The translations under genes and the position numbers were made by a program. The notes beneath the pieces were generated by a model. It worked only from the letters and a program-made list of their open reading frames with translations, searched no databases and was not told where the DNA came from. This document shows positions 51,473 through 61,204 of a stretch of 64,000 nucleotides of DNA, one piece after another. Position 1 is the stretch's first letter, and the number at the start of each line of letters is the position of its first letter. Origin of the DNA: Nocardioides sp. zg-1230 (GTDB lineage Bacteria > Actinomycetota > Actinomycetes > Propionibacteriales > Nocardioidaceae); assembly GCF_013155335.1 (NCBI RefSeq), contig NZ_JABJQZ010000005.1:62001-126000 (forward strand). Reading direction: 5' to 3'.

Positions 51473-51626
51473 GCCTCCTGATCGTCGTCCGCCGTCGCCA
51501 CAGGGCGGCTCGCATCGAGCATATGGCCCATCGACCCACCGGGGGGACGGCCGGTCCTGTCGTCCCACCCGGACGGGCGACGGACCGCTATCCTCCCCGC
51601 ACCGCACGACGACAGGAAGTGGCCAC

Positions 51627-54600
51627 ATGGGCTGGCGATCCCCGCGCGCGCACGCGTGGTCGCCCGGCCGCCACGCGTGGCGGTCGGCATGGCGCCACCG
51701 GCGCGGCCAGGCGTTGGCCCTGGTCGCCATCTCCGCACTGGTCACGGCCTGCACCACCTTCGCCCCGGTGTACGACCGGGCGATGCAACAGTCCCTGGTC
51801 GACACGCTGCTGGCGCAGGCGACACCCGCCGAGGCGACGGTCACCCTGGTGTCCGAGAGCAGCGACTTCGCCGGAGGGACGGAGCCGCGCGACCCGCGCG
51901 AGCTCGCGATGCGCATCCCGGACGACCAGGCTGCGCGCCTCGGGCCGGTCGTGCTCGGCCGCTCCGCGATCGTCGTGCCCACGACGGGCGAGGTCCCGCC
52001 CTCGGGCCTGCTCCTGTGGCGCGACGGCGCGTGCGAGCACGTACGCATCCTGAGCGGCGCCTGTCCGGACGCGCCCGGCGAGATCCTGGTGAGCGAGGAG
52101 GACGTCGACAACTTCGGGCTGCGGCTCGGCTCGGTCCGCGAGGTCGGCTCCTCGATCACCGACCTGCCTGACATCCGCCTCGAGGTCGCCGGGACCTACG
52201 CCCCGCCGCTCGACGACGTGTGGTGGCAGGGCCAGCGCATCGTGGGCGTCTCGGCCCTCGTGCGCGGGCTCGACCCGTCGGCCAACCACGACGCGTGGTT
52301 GACCACCGAGGCGACCTTCACCGACGGCTCGATCATGACGGCGGAGACGTCACAGGCAGGTGCACCCGTGCGCACCGAGGACGCCGATGTCGACGGCGTG
52401 CTCGCGCTGGGAGACGGCGTCCGGGAGATCGACGACGACCTGCGCCAGCGGGGCGATGACCTGGGGCTCCGCACCGGCCTCGACGAGCTGATCGACACCG
52501 TGCTCACCCAGGTCGACCAGGCCCACCGCACCGTGCCGTTGCTCCTGGCGCCGATCGGTGTGCTGTCGGTCTTCGTGCTCTGGCTGGTGCTCAGCGCCGC
52601 CACGTCCTCGCGACGCAATGAGGTCGCGGTCGCGCGACTCCGCGGCCATGGCCCGTCGGGCGCCGCCGGGCTCCTCCTGCTGGAGCTGCTGCCCGCGCTC
52701 CTGGTCGGCGTCGTGCCGGGTGCCGTCCTGGCAGTGGCGGGAGGGATGGTCGTCGGTCGCGTGCTGCCCGGATCCGCGCCGCTCGAGGCCGGGGCGGGCT
52801 TCGGCACCGCGCTCCTCATCGCGATCGCCGTGATCGTGCTGAGCTCCCTCGCCGCCGCCGTACGCACGGCGCGCGAGCCGTTGCCCGACGTGGTGCGCAG
52901 CGGCCCGGCGCCGACGAACCGGTGGACGCTGGGAGCGGTCGACGCGTTCGTCGTCGCCTGTGTCGGCACCGGTGTGGTCGCCTTCGTGACCGGGAGCCTG
53001 CAGGGTCCCCTCGCCCTCGCCGGGCCCGCACTCATCGCACTGCTCACCGGCCTGCTGCTGGCGCACCTGGCCGGTCCTGTCGGTCGGCTGCTCGGCCGTC
53101 GCCTGCTGGCGCGCGGTCGCCTGGTCTCCGGCACGAGCCTGCTGGAGGTCGGACGCCGGTCGGAGGGGCGAACCGTGATCGTCGTCCTCACCGTCGCATG
53201 TGCGCTCGCGGTCTTCTCCATGGACGCCCTGGCCATCGGCGAGCGCAACCGGGCCAACGCCAGCCAGCACGACGCCGGCGCCCCGGTCGTGCTCCGGGTC
53301 GCGGGTGGCGACGTCGACGGTGTGCGAACGGCGTTGACGGCCGCCGACGCCTCGGGCCGGGCGACGGCCGTCCTGGTCGGACGCGACACCCTCGCCGTCG
53401 ACCCCGACGAGTTCCGGCAGATCGCGTTCTTCCCGCGCGGCGGTCCCACCGAGGAGGAGTGGCGGGCGATCGCCCCGCCCGACCGTGAGCCGATGGAGAT
53501 CACCGGCACGCGCGTCTCGCTCGACGTGGAGACCGGCGCCGGTCTCGCCTCCGGAGACGTCTTCGGCAACGAGGTCGACGTACGGCTGAGCCTGGTCGTC
53601 ACCTCCGCCACCGGCGTACGACGCACGGTCCAGCTCGGAACCCTGCCGCCGGACGGCGCGCGCCAGCGGCTGACGGGCAGGGCCGACGCCTGCTCCGAGG
53701 GCTGCCGGTTGGCAGCGCTGCAGCTGACGACCGTGCAGGGCGCGCTCGTCCGGGGCAGGCTCGCGCTTTCGGGCCTGCGCGTCGACGGCAAGGTGGTCGA
53801 CTGGGCGACCTCGGCCTCGGACTGGAACACCACCGAGGACAAGGACACCTTCATCTCAGCGGTCGGCGGCGGTGGGGGCACGCTGCGGCTCGCGATCGAG
53901 GGGCGCGGCTTCTACCCGATCGAGGTCTCCCCGGCCTGGGTGCCGCGGGCGATCCCCGCGCTGCTGACCGTCGAGCCGCCGCATGCGTCCGCGGAGACGC
54001 TGATGCTCGAAGGTGTGGACGGCACCGATCGGCCGGCGGAGGACGCCGGTTCGCTCGTCCTCGTGCCGGCGATGCCCGACGGATCCAGCCTGGTCGACAT
54101 CGACGCTGCCACCCGCGGTGCGGCGATCACCGACGACACACGCGTCGAGGTCTGGATGGAGGACGACGCCGAACTGGTGGCAGCCGTGCAGACGGCGCTG
54201 CGCGAACGGGTGATCGCGCCGAGCGACGTACGGCGCTTCGCGACCGTCCGTCAGTCCTACGACGACACGGTCGCCCGCTGGAGCCTGGCGCTCGGCGCCG
54301 CGGTGGCGCCGGCGGTGATGGTCCTCGCGCTGCTCGTCCTCCTGGTGCTCGCGGCGATCGGCTGGCGCACCCGCGCCCGCGACCTCGCCGTGCTGCGGCT
54401 CACCGGGGTGGACGGGCGGACGACCCGCCGCCTCGCCGTCTGGGCTCAGCTGTCGGCCGTCATCCCGGCCATCGTCGTCGGAGTGGCAGCAGGCATCGCT
54501 GGCGCGGCGCTCGCCATGCCGGACGTGGCGTTCTTCCCCGAGCCGCCGGAGGTCCCGGTCGTCGACCCGTCGACCTCGTGGCCGGCTGTCCTCGCGGTTG

Positions 54601-54698
54601 CCGCGACCTGCGTCGTGGTGCTGCTCGTGGTGGCCGGGGTCGCGGGCCTGGTGGGGGCTCGCCGAGCCCACGTCGAGCGGGTCAGGGAGGGCGCCTGA
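51627..54698 (+). CDS. FtsX-family ABC transporter permease
   Basis: The 1023-residue protein has an N-terminal helix (ALALVAISALVTACTTFAPV), a large extracytoplasmic domain, a first FtsX cluster of helices (VPLLLAPIGVLSVFVLWLVL onward), a second large outer domain (about 520-860) and a final FtsX helix cluster (VAPAVMVLALLVLLVLAAIG). Such MacB/LolC-like permeases act by mechanotransmission to export or extract lipids or peptides. ATG 51627 has an AGGAAG site. It overlaps the first ATPase gene by one base (TGATG). Confidence 0.9.
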   Translation: MGWRSPRAHAWSPGRHAWRSAWRHRRGQALALVAISALVTACTTFAPVYDRAMQQSLVDTLLAQATPAEATVTLVSESSDFAGGTEPRDPRELAMRIPDDQAARLGPVVLGRSAIVVPTTGEVPPSGLLLWRDGACEHVRILSGACPDAPGEILVSEEDVDNFGLRLGSVREVGSSITDLPDIRLEVAGTYAPPLDDVWWQGQRIVGVSALVRGLDPSANHDAWLTTEATFTDGSIMTAETSQAGAPVRTEDADVDGVLALGDGVREIDDDLRQRGDDLGLRTGLDELIDTVLTQVDQAHRTVPLLLAPIGVLSVFVLWLVLSAATSSRRNEVAVARLRGHGPSGAAGLLLLELLPALLVGVVPGAVLAVAGGMVVGRVLPGSAPLEAGAGFGTALLIAIAVIVLSSLAAAVRTAREPLPDVVRSGPAPTNRWTLGAVDAFVVACVGTGVVAFVTGSLQGPLALAGPALIALLTGLLLAHLAGPVGRLLGRRLLARGRLVSGTSLLEVGRRSEGRTVIVVLTVACALAVFSMDALAIGERNRANASQHDAGAPVVLRVAGGDVDGVRTALTAADASGRATAVLVGRDTLAVDPDEFRQIAFFPRGGPTEEEWRAIAPPDREPMEITGTRVSLDVETGAGLASGDVFGNEVDVRLSLVVTSATGVRRTVQLGTLPPDGARQRLTGRADACSEGCRLAALQLTTVQGALVRGRLALSGLRVDGKVVDWATSASDWNTTEDKDTFISAVGGGGGTLRLAIEGRGFYPIEVSPAWVPRAIPALLTVEPPHASAETLMLEGVDGTDRPAEDAGSLVLVPAMPDGSSLVDIDAATRGAAITDDTRVEVWMEDDAELVAAVQTALRERVIAPSDVRRFATVRQSYDDTVARWSLALGAAVAPAVMVLALLVLLVLAAIGWRTRARDLAVLRLTGVDGRTTRRLAVWAQLSAVIPAIVVGVAAGIAGAALAMPDVAFFPEPPEVPVVDPSTSWPAVLAVAATCVVVLLVVAGVAGLVGARRAHVERVREGA

Positions 54699-55540
54699 TG
54701 CGCGGGCTCACCATTCGCACCCGCGGCCTCGTGCACATCTACCACGCCGAGGGGCACGACGTCGCGGCGCTGTCGGGGGTCGACCTCGACGTCGCGGCGG
54801 GGGAGACGGTCGGGCTGCTGGGCCCGTCCGGCTCGGGCAAGTCGACGTTGATGAGCCTGCTGGCAGGGATCTTCCGCCCCAGCGCCGGCAAGGTGTTCGT
54901 CGGCGAGACCGAGCTGTCCACCGCACCGCCGCGCGCGCTCGACCGGCTCAGGGCGACCGACGTCGGCCTGATGCTCCAGGGCGCGAGCCGCAACCTGCTG
55001 CCCCACGCCACCCCCGCCGACAACGTCCGGTTCGCCCAGCAGCAGGCCCGTCGCGCCGGCCGCTCGCTCCCCGACCCGGCCGAGGTGCTCGCCGAGCTCG
55101 GCCTCATCGACCATGCAGACGAGCCGCTCACGCGGCTGACCCCCGGCGGGTTGCAGCTCGCGGCGGTCGCCGCCGCCGTCTCCAACCGTCCCGGCCTGCT
55201 CCTGTGCGACGAACCGACCAGCCAGCTCGACCACGCTGCACGTGACCGGGTCCTCGACGCGCTGGCGCACGTCAGCACCACCCACGGGACCACCGTCGTC
55301 CTGGTCACCCACGACCCTGACGTCGCCCGCGTGCTGCCACGCACGGTCACCATCCGCGACGGCAGGATCGGTGGTGAGGGGCGCAGCGGCGACGAGTACG
55401 CCGTGGTCACCGCCGACGGCTTCCTCCCCCTCCCGGGCCACGTCCGCGACAGGCTGTCGCCGGGCACGCTGGTCCGGATCGACGAGGTCGGCGACCACTT
55501 CGAGCTCAAGGCGCAGCACGACGAGGAGGACCCCGCATGA
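54698..55540 (+). CDS. ABC transporter ATP-binding protein with altered signature
   Basis: The 280-residue ATPase has Walker A GPSGSGKST, Q-loop region VGLMLQGASRNLLPH, Walker B LLLCDEPTSQLD and switch His (VLVTHDPDV). The signature, usually LSGGQ, reads LTPGGLQLA, so one ATP site may be weak. A C-terminal extension of about 50 residues follows (FLPLPGHVRDRLSPGTLVRI). It lies between the permease and a second ATPase with overlapping starts and stops. Confidence 0.92.
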   Translation: MRGLTIRTRGLVHIYHAEGHDVAALSGVDLDVAAGETVGLLGPSGSGKSTLMSLLAGIFRPSAGKVFVGETELSTAPPRALDRLRATDVGLMLQGASRNLLPHATPADNVRFAQQQARRAGRSLPDPAEVLAELGLIDHADEPLTRLTPGGLQLAAVAAAVSNRPGLLLCDEPTSQLDHAARDRVLDALAHVSTTHGTTVVLVTHDPDVARVLPRTVTIRDGRIGGEGRSGDEYAVVTADGFLPLPGHVRDRLSPGTLVRIDEVGDHFELKAQHDEEDPA

Positions 55541-56205
55541 GCGACCTCGGGTGCACCGGCCTCGGTGTCGCCTACGGCGAGCTCGTCGCCGTACGTCCCC
55601 TCGACCTGCACGTGCCCGGCGGGCGCATGCTCGCGGTCACCGGACCGTCGGGCGCCGGCAAGTCCTCGCTGCTGTGGGCGCTGGCGTGTGCCTGGCGCCC
55701 GGCGGCAGCGACGGTCACCGGCGCGGTGGAGGTCGACGGCCGCACGCTCGGCGACCGCGACGACGCCGCCCGGGCCGGGGTCGTCCTGGTCCCGCAGGGC
55801 AACGGCCTCAGCGTGTCCCTCACGGCCGAGGAGAGCATCCTCGTCCCGCTGCTCGGGATCGGTGTGCCCGCCGGGGAGGCGTCGGGCCGCGTGACCGAGC
55901 AGCTCGGCCGGGTCGGGCTGGCGGAGTTCGGCCGCCACCTCGTCGACCAGCTCTCGGGCGGCCAGCAGCAACGCGTCGCGCTGGCGCGTGCCTTCGCGCT
56001 GCAGCCGCGCGTGCTCCTCGCCGATGAGTCCACCAGCGACCTCGACGCCGGCAACCGCGAGCTGATGATCGCCGCTCTCCGCGAGGAAGCCGCCCGCGGC
56101 GCGGCCGTGGTCCTCGCGACCCATGACCCCGAAGCCGCCGCGCAGGCCGATGCGGTGCTCGCGCTCGACGAGGGCACGGCGACCTGGGTGCGCCCGCTCA
56201 CCTGA
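55537..56205 (+). CDS. ABC transporter ATP-binding protein
   Basis: The 222-residue ATPase is complete: Walker A GPSGAGKSS, Q-loop VVLVPQGNGLSVSLTAEESI, canonical signature QLSGGQQQRVALARA, Walker B VLLADESTSDLD and switch His (VLATHDPEA). Paired with the preceding ATPase, whose signature is degenerate, it may form a heterodimer with one dominant hydrolysis site. It overlaps the upstream gene by 4 bases and the convergent dnaE2 by 8. Confidence 0.93.
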   Translation: MSDLGCTGLGVAYGELVAVRPLDLHVPGGRMLAVTGPSGAGKSSLLWALACAWRPAAATVTGAVEVDGRTLGDRDDAARAGVVLVPQGNGLSVSLTAEESILVPLLGIGVPAGEASGRVTEQLGRVGLAEFGRHLVDQLSGGQQQRVALARAFALQPRVLLADESTSDLDAGNRELMIAALREEAARGAAVVLATHDPEAAAQADAVLALDEGTATWVRPLT

Positions 56206-59200
56206 AGTCGCGAGACGACGCTCGTGCCTGCAGGACCGCCCCTGCGCCGGGGACGACGACGTCGATGCCCTCGACCCGGTCGGCGACGAGGTTGGTGACG
56301 CCCTCGTTGCGCTCGAGCCGCCCGCGCACGACGACGGCGACCTTGTTGCGGGCGGCCTGCCGGTGGGCCTTCATCACCCCGATCGAGCACACGACGTTGA
56401 GCATCCCGGTCTCGTCCTCGAGGTTGAGGAAGGTGACGCCCATCGCGGTGCCCGGCCGTTGCCTGTGGGTCACGAGGCCGCCGACGTGGACGCGCCGCCC
56501 CGACTCGGCGTCGGCCAGCTCGGCCACCGAGCGCACCCCCGCGCGGCGCAGCTCGTCGCGCAGGTGCTCGACCGGGTGGCGCTCGGGAGAGACGCCGGTG
56601 GCCCACAGGTCGGCCAGGGTTATCTCGGGCTCGCTCATCCCTGGCAACGTCGGCGCAGCGGGGGCGGGAGTGGTGCCGGGCAGGTGCTCGGCCGCCTCGG
56701 CGAACCCGGCCGTCCACAGCGCCGAGCGGCGGTCCAGCCCCCAGGCGTCGAAGGCGCCGGCGGTGGCCAGAGCCTCGAGCTGCGCGGACGTCAGGGAGGC
56801 TCGGCGGGAGAGGTCGGTGATCCCGGTGAACGCGGCCTCCTCGCGGGCGGCCACGATGCGGCGCGCCACGTCGAGCCCGATGCCGCGCACCGAGTCGAGC
56901 CCGAGGCGTACGGCGAGCGCACCGTCGCGGCGGTGGGTGGGCACCGGGTCAGGGGTGCCGGGCACCCACTCGACGCGGGTGAACCTCGGCCGGCAGCACT
57001 CGTCGAGACCGGTCGCCACCACCGCGTCGGACCCATTTCCGGGCAGCAGGGGCTCCAGCTCGGCCTGGGCCGCGGACAGCGTCACGTCGGGGCGGCGTAC
57101 GTCGACGTCGTGGCGGCGGGCGTCGTGGACCAGCGACTGCGGGGAGTAGAAGCCCATCGGCTGGTTGCGCAGCAGCCCGGCGAGGAACGCCGCCGGGTAG
57201 TGAAGCTTGAACCACGACGAGGCGTAGACGAGCAGCGCGAAGGACAGGGCGTGCGACTCGGCGAAGCCGAAGTTGGCGAAGGACAGGATCTTCACGTAGA
57301 TCGAGTCGGCCAGGTCGCCGGTGATGCCGCGCCGCTGCATGCCGGCGTAGAGCTTCTGCTTGACCGACTCGATGCGCTCGACGCCCCGCTTGGAGCCCAT
57401 CGCGCGGCGCAACAGGTCGGCGTCGTCACGGCTGCAGTCGCCGAGGGTGACGGCCATCGCCATCAGCTGCTCCTGGAACAGCGGGACGCCCTTGGTGCGC
57501 TCGAGGACCGGCACCAGCTCCGGGTGGTCGTAGGTGACCGGCTCCTGCCCGGTGGCGCGGCGGACGTAGGGGTGGACCGCGCCACCCTGGATCGGCCCGG
57601 GGCGGATCAGGGCGATCTCGATGGCGAGGTCGTAGAACTCGCGCGGGCGCAGCCGCGGGAGGGTGCCGATCTGGGCGCGGCTCTCCACCTGGAAGACGCC
57701 GATCGAGTCGGCGCGGCACAGCATGTCGTAGACCGCCGGCTCCTCCTTGGGCATCGTCGCGAGGTCCCACTCCTCGCCGAGGTGGTCGGCGACCAGCCGC
57801 ATCATGTGGTCGAGGGCGCCGAGCATGCCCAGCCCGAGCAGGTCGAACTTCACCAGCCCCATCGACTCGCACGCGTCCTTGTCCCACTGCAGCACGGTGC
57901 GTCGCTCCATCCGCGCCCGCTCGATGGGGCAGACCTCCCCGATGGGCCGCTCGGTCAGGACCATCCCGCCCGAGTGGATGCCGAGGTGGCGCGGCGCACC
58001 CATCAGCTCCTCGGCGAGCGCGACCACCGGGGCCGGCACGTCATGCGCGGCGGGGTCGCCCATGTCTCCGGCCACGACCGCCTTCCACCCGTCGATCTGC
58101 TTGGACCAGGCGTCCTGCTGGCCGGGCGAGAAGCCGAGGGCCTTGGCGGCGTCGCGCACCGCCATCCGCGGCCGGTAGGCGATGACGTTGGCCACCTGGG
58201 CGGCGTTGCGCCGGCCGTAGGTGTCGTAGACCCACTGGATGACCTCCTCACGCCGGTCGGAGTCGAAGTCGACGTCGATGTCGGGCTCCTCGTCGCGGTG
58301 CGCGGAGATGAACCGCTCGAACGGCAGCTTGTAGAACACCGCGTCGACGGCGGTGATGCCGAGGGCGTAGCAGACCGCCGAGCTGGCCGCGGATCCCCGA
58401 CCCTGGCAGAGGATCTTCCGCTCGCGGGCGAAGGCGACGATGTCGTGGACGATGACGAAGTAGCCGGCGAAGTCCTTCTCGGCGATGATCCGCAGCTCGT
58501 GCTCGAGCCGCTCGCGCGCCTCGGCCTCGTGGGGGACGCCGGCGTAGCGCTCGGCGAAGCCGCGCTCGGCCAGCACCCGCAGCCACGAGTCGGCGGTGTG
58601 GCCCTCGGGGATCTGCCGCTTGGGCAGTGCGGGTGACGCCTTGCGCAGGTCGAAGGCCAGCTCGTCGGCCAGGGTGACGCTGCGCGCGACCGCGTGGGCG
58701 TACGTCGGCAGAGCGGCGGCTGTCTCCGCACCGGTGCGCAGGTGTGCGGAGCCCGAAAGGTCGAGCCAGCCGTCGAGGTCGGTGAGGCTGCGACGGGCCC
58801 GTACGGCAGCCATCGCGGAGGCCAGCCGGTGTCGCTGGGGGGTCGCGTGGTGCACGTTGCCGGCCGCGACGACGTCGAGCCCGTGGACGGCGGCCAGCCC
58901 CGCGAGCGAGGCGTTGGTGGTGTCGGCGCCGGGGCGCGGGGACAGCTCGACGAGCACGTGCTCGAGGCCGAACAGCGACGTCAGCCGGTCGAGGGCCTCG
59001 GCAGCCGCGGCCTCGCCGCCCGTCGCCAGCGCCTGGCGCACGTCGCCCTTGCGGCACCCGGTGAGCACCACCCAGTGGCCGCGCCCCTGCTCGGCCAGCT
59101 CGTCGAGGTCGTAGACCGGACGACCCTTCTCGTCCCCGCGGAGGTGGGCGTCGGTCATCGCCGCGGCCAGCCGGTGGTAGCCCTCGACGCCTCGCGCCAG

Positions 59201-59605
59201 CACCAGCAGGTGGCTGCCCTCGGGGTCGGGGACGCCGTTCTGCGGGCCGCTGAGCCCGAGCGACAGCTCGGCGCCGAAGACGGTGGGCAGGTCGTAGGCC
59301 GCCGCTGCCTCGGCCAGCATCGGGGCGCCGTAGAAGCCGTCGTGGTCGGTGATCGCGAGCGCGTGCAGGCCGAGCCGCACCGCCTCCTCGACCAGCTCGG
59401 CCGGCGAGGACGCGCCGTCGAGGAAGCTGAAGTGGCTGTGGCAGTGCAGCTCCGCGTAGGGCGTGACCGCAGCGGGCCGCTCGATGGATCGCGCCTCGGT
59501 GGAGGCGCGCTTGCGCCGCGAGACCGGGGCGTCGTCGGCTCCTGGCAGGCCGCTGAGCCGGCGCTCGAGCTCCTTCCAGTGCATCTGGGGGTTGTTCCAG
59601 CCCAT
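56198..59605 (-). CDS. dnaE2: Error-prone DNA polymerase III alpha-type subunit
   Basis: The 1135-residue protein is a DnaE2 polymerase for translesion synthesis. It has an N-terminal PHP domain (ELHCHSHFSFLDGASSPAEL), the catalytic Asp triad region EEPDIDVDFDSDRREEV, LCQGRGSAASSAVCYALGIT, GLGMLGALDHMM, helix-hairpin-helix segment and a C-terminal OB domain (GVTFLNLEDETGMLNVVC). ATG 59605 overlaps the imuB stop by one base (TGATG). It is the last gene of an SOS operon with imuA' and imuB. Confidence 0.96.
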   Translation of the reverse strand: MGWNNPQMHWKELERRLSGLPGADDAPVSRRKRASTEARSIERPAAVTPYAELHCHSHFSFLDGASSPAELVEEAVRLGLHALAITDHDGFYGAPMLAEAAAAYDLPTVFGAELSLGLSGPQNGVPDPEGSHLLVLARGVEGYHRLAAAMTDAHLRGDEKGRPVYDLDELAEQGRGHWVVLTGCRKGDVRQALATGGEAAAAEALDRLTSLFGLEHVLVELSPRPGADTTNASLAGLAAVHGLDVVAAGNVHHATPQRHRLASAMAAVRARRSLTDLDGWLDLSGSAHLRTGAETAAALPTYAHAVARSVTLADELAFDLRKASPALPKRQIPEGHTADSWLRVLAERGFAERYAGVPHEAEARERLEHELRIIAEKDFAGYFVIVHDIVAFARERKILCQGRGSAASSAVCYALGITAVDAVFYKLPFERFISAHRDEEPDIDVDFDSDRREEVIQWVYDTYGRRNAAQVANVIAYRPRMAVRDAAKALGFSPGQQDAWSKQIDGWKAVVAGDMGDPAAHDVPAPVVALAEELMGAPRHLGIHSGGMVLTERPIGEVCPIERARMERRTVLQWDKDACESMGLVKFDLLGLGMLGALDHMMRLVADHLGEEWDLATMPKEEPAVYDMLCRADSIGVFQVESRAQIGTLPRLRPREFYDLAIEIALIRPGPIQGGAVHPYVRRATGQEPVTYDHPELVPVLERTKGVPLFQEQLMAMAVTLGDCSRDDADLLRRAMGSKRGVERIESVKQKLYAGMQRRGITGDLADSIYVKILSFANFGFAESHALSFALLVYASSWFKLHYPAAFLAGLLRNQPMGFYSPQSLVHDARRHDVDVRRPDVTLSAAQAELEPLLPGNGSDAVVATGLDECCRPRFTRVEWVPGTPDPVPTHRRDGALAVRLGLDSVRGIGLDVARRIVAAREEAAFTGITDLSRRASLTSAQLEALATAGAFDAWGLDRRSALWTAGFAEAAEHLPGTTPAPAAPTLPGMSEPEITLADLWATGVSPERHPVEHLRDELRRAGVRSVAELADAESGRRVHVGGLVTHRQRPGTAMGVTFLNLEDETGMLNVVCSIGVMKAHRQAARNKVAVVVRGRLERNEGVTNLVADRVEGIDVVVPGAGAVLQARASSRDFR

Positions 59606-61194
59606 CAGTCGTACCCCGCTTCGAGCGCCCAGCCCTCCGGGGCGCGCACCAGCAGCCAGGCCCGCCCGTCGGCCCCGACGACCTGGAAGCGGGCGGTGGG
59701 GCCGGACCCGCCCGACCACCAGCCCTCGTCGGTGGGCCAGGGGCCGGCCCACGCCGTCACCGGCTGCCACGGCAGGCCCGTGCCGTCGCGGCCGGTCACC
59801 CGGAAGCGCCGCGGCTCGCCGCTGACAACGCCGCGATCGGTGACGCAGACCTCGCGGCCGGCGTCGTCGACGACCTCGGCCGCCGGGGGAGTGGCGAAGA
59901 CACGGACGGGCGCGGGGCCGGGCACCCGTCCGGGCCATGGCCGGTCCACCGGCCTCAGGTCGACCGCGCGCTCGCCCCACGGCACCAGGGCCTGGCGCGC
60001 GCCCGGGCTGCGGCCGCCCTGCAGCACCGGACGTCGTACGGCGTCGAAGCCGACCATGCCCTGCACCCGGGCCACCCCCCGTTGGACGAGGTCGTCGGAG
60101 GCGGATCCCCACAGCGCCTCGCCGTGGGCGGCGGCGGGCTCGACCAGCTCGGGCAGGAACCGGACCCGGTCGATGGGCGCGCGCACGTCTCCCACCTGCT
60201 TGCGGGCGCGCAGCGAGCCGCCGGCACCGCTGGTGGACCCGGCCGACTGCAGCTGCCAGTGCACGCGGTCGACGAGGTCACGGGCGGTGAAGTGGCGTGG
60301 GTGCAGCCACACGCGTGAGGAGCACACGGCGCCGTCGGACTGCGCCTCGACGCGCACTCCGGTGGCGACCAGCTGGTGGTGGGCGAGCTGCGAGACGAAC
60401 CGCTCGGCCGTGGTGCGGACGCTGAAGGTGATCGCCTCGACGGAGTCGAGCGGCGGCTCGAACGCCACCTCCGCGTCGAGCTCCGGCGGCGGGGTGCGCG
60501 CCGCGAACAGCGTGGGGTCCTCGCCCCGGGCCCGCCGCCTGACGGTGGCACCGTAGGCGCCGAGCCGGTGCTCGACCGCGTCGCCGGGCAGGTCGGCCAG
60601 GTCGCCCAGCGTGCGCAGACCGAGCCGCTCGAGCAGCCCGACGAGCTCGCGACCGCGCGCGCCGTCGTCCTGCAGCACGTGCACGGGCAGCCCTCGCAGG
60701 AAGGACGGTGAGCCGCCGTCCGGGACGACCGTCCACGACTGCACCTCCGCGGTCCGGGCGGCCTGCTCGGCGGTGAAGAGGTCGTCGGCGATGCCGACCC
60801 GCACGTCCCACACGCCCGTCTCGACCAGCGCCTGGCAGGCGGTCGCCGCTGCAGCGGTCTCGCTGCCGTACCAGCTGCCGGGGGCGCGCACGGCCAGCAG
60901 GCCGGGACGCAGGGCGGCCACCCCGGGCCGCAGGTCCTCGACGACCGCGAGGACCGGCTCGAAGGCCCGGGCGTCGCGGTCGGGGTTGGCCGAGAGCAGC
61001 AGCAGGTCGGGGCACCGGGCCTGCGCGTCGCGTCGGCGCTGCCCACGACGTACGCCCTCGGCGCGGGCCGGGCCGTTGCAGACCTCCACGACGTTGGCCG
61101 ACAGCACGGCGGCGGGGGAGCGGAGCGACCGGTCCGCCTCCTCGAGCGCGGCGACCACCGACCAGTCGGGGCACCACACGACCATGACCCTCAC
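59605..61194 (-). CDS. imuB: ImuB, Y-family polymerase-like mutasome adaptor
   Basis: The 529-residue protein opens VRVMVVWCPDWSVVAALEEA, the standard ImuB start, and continues like a Y-family polymerase fold. The catalytic acidic residues of DinB (for example DMDAFF) are replaced (WCPDWS), so it is a non-catalytic pseudopolymerase. ImuB links DnaE2 and ImuA' to the sliding clamp. A clear clamp-binding motif was not identified. GTG 61194 is chosen by family alignment; it lies 10 bases after the imuA' stop. Confidence 0.92.
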   Translation of the reverse strand: MRVMVVWCPDWSVVAALEEADRSLRSPAAVLSANVVEVCNGPARAEGVRRGQRRRDAQARCPDLLLLSANPDRDARAFEPVLAVVEDLRPGVAALRPGLLAVRAPGSWYGSETAAAATACQALVETGVWDVRVGIADDLFTAEQAARTAEVQSWTVVPDGGSPSFLRGLPVHVLQDDGARGRELVGLLERLGLRTLGDLADLPGDAVEHRLGAYGATVRRRARGEDPTLFAARTPPPELDAEVAFEPPLDSVEAITFSVRTTAERFVSQLAHHQLVATGVRVEAQSDGAVCSSRVWLHPRHFTARDLVDRVHWQLQSAGSTSGAGGSLRARKQVGDVRAPIDRVRFLPELVEPAAAHGEALWGSASDDLVQRGVARVQGMVGFDAVRRPVLQGGRSPGARQALVPWGERAVDLRPVDRPWPGRVPGPAPVRVFATPPAAEVVDDAGREVCVTDRGVVSGEPRRFRVTGRDGTGLPWQPVTAWAGPWPTDEGWWSGGSGPTARFQVVGADGRAWLLVRAPEGWALEAGYD

Positions 61195-61204
61195 CGGAGC
61201 ACCG

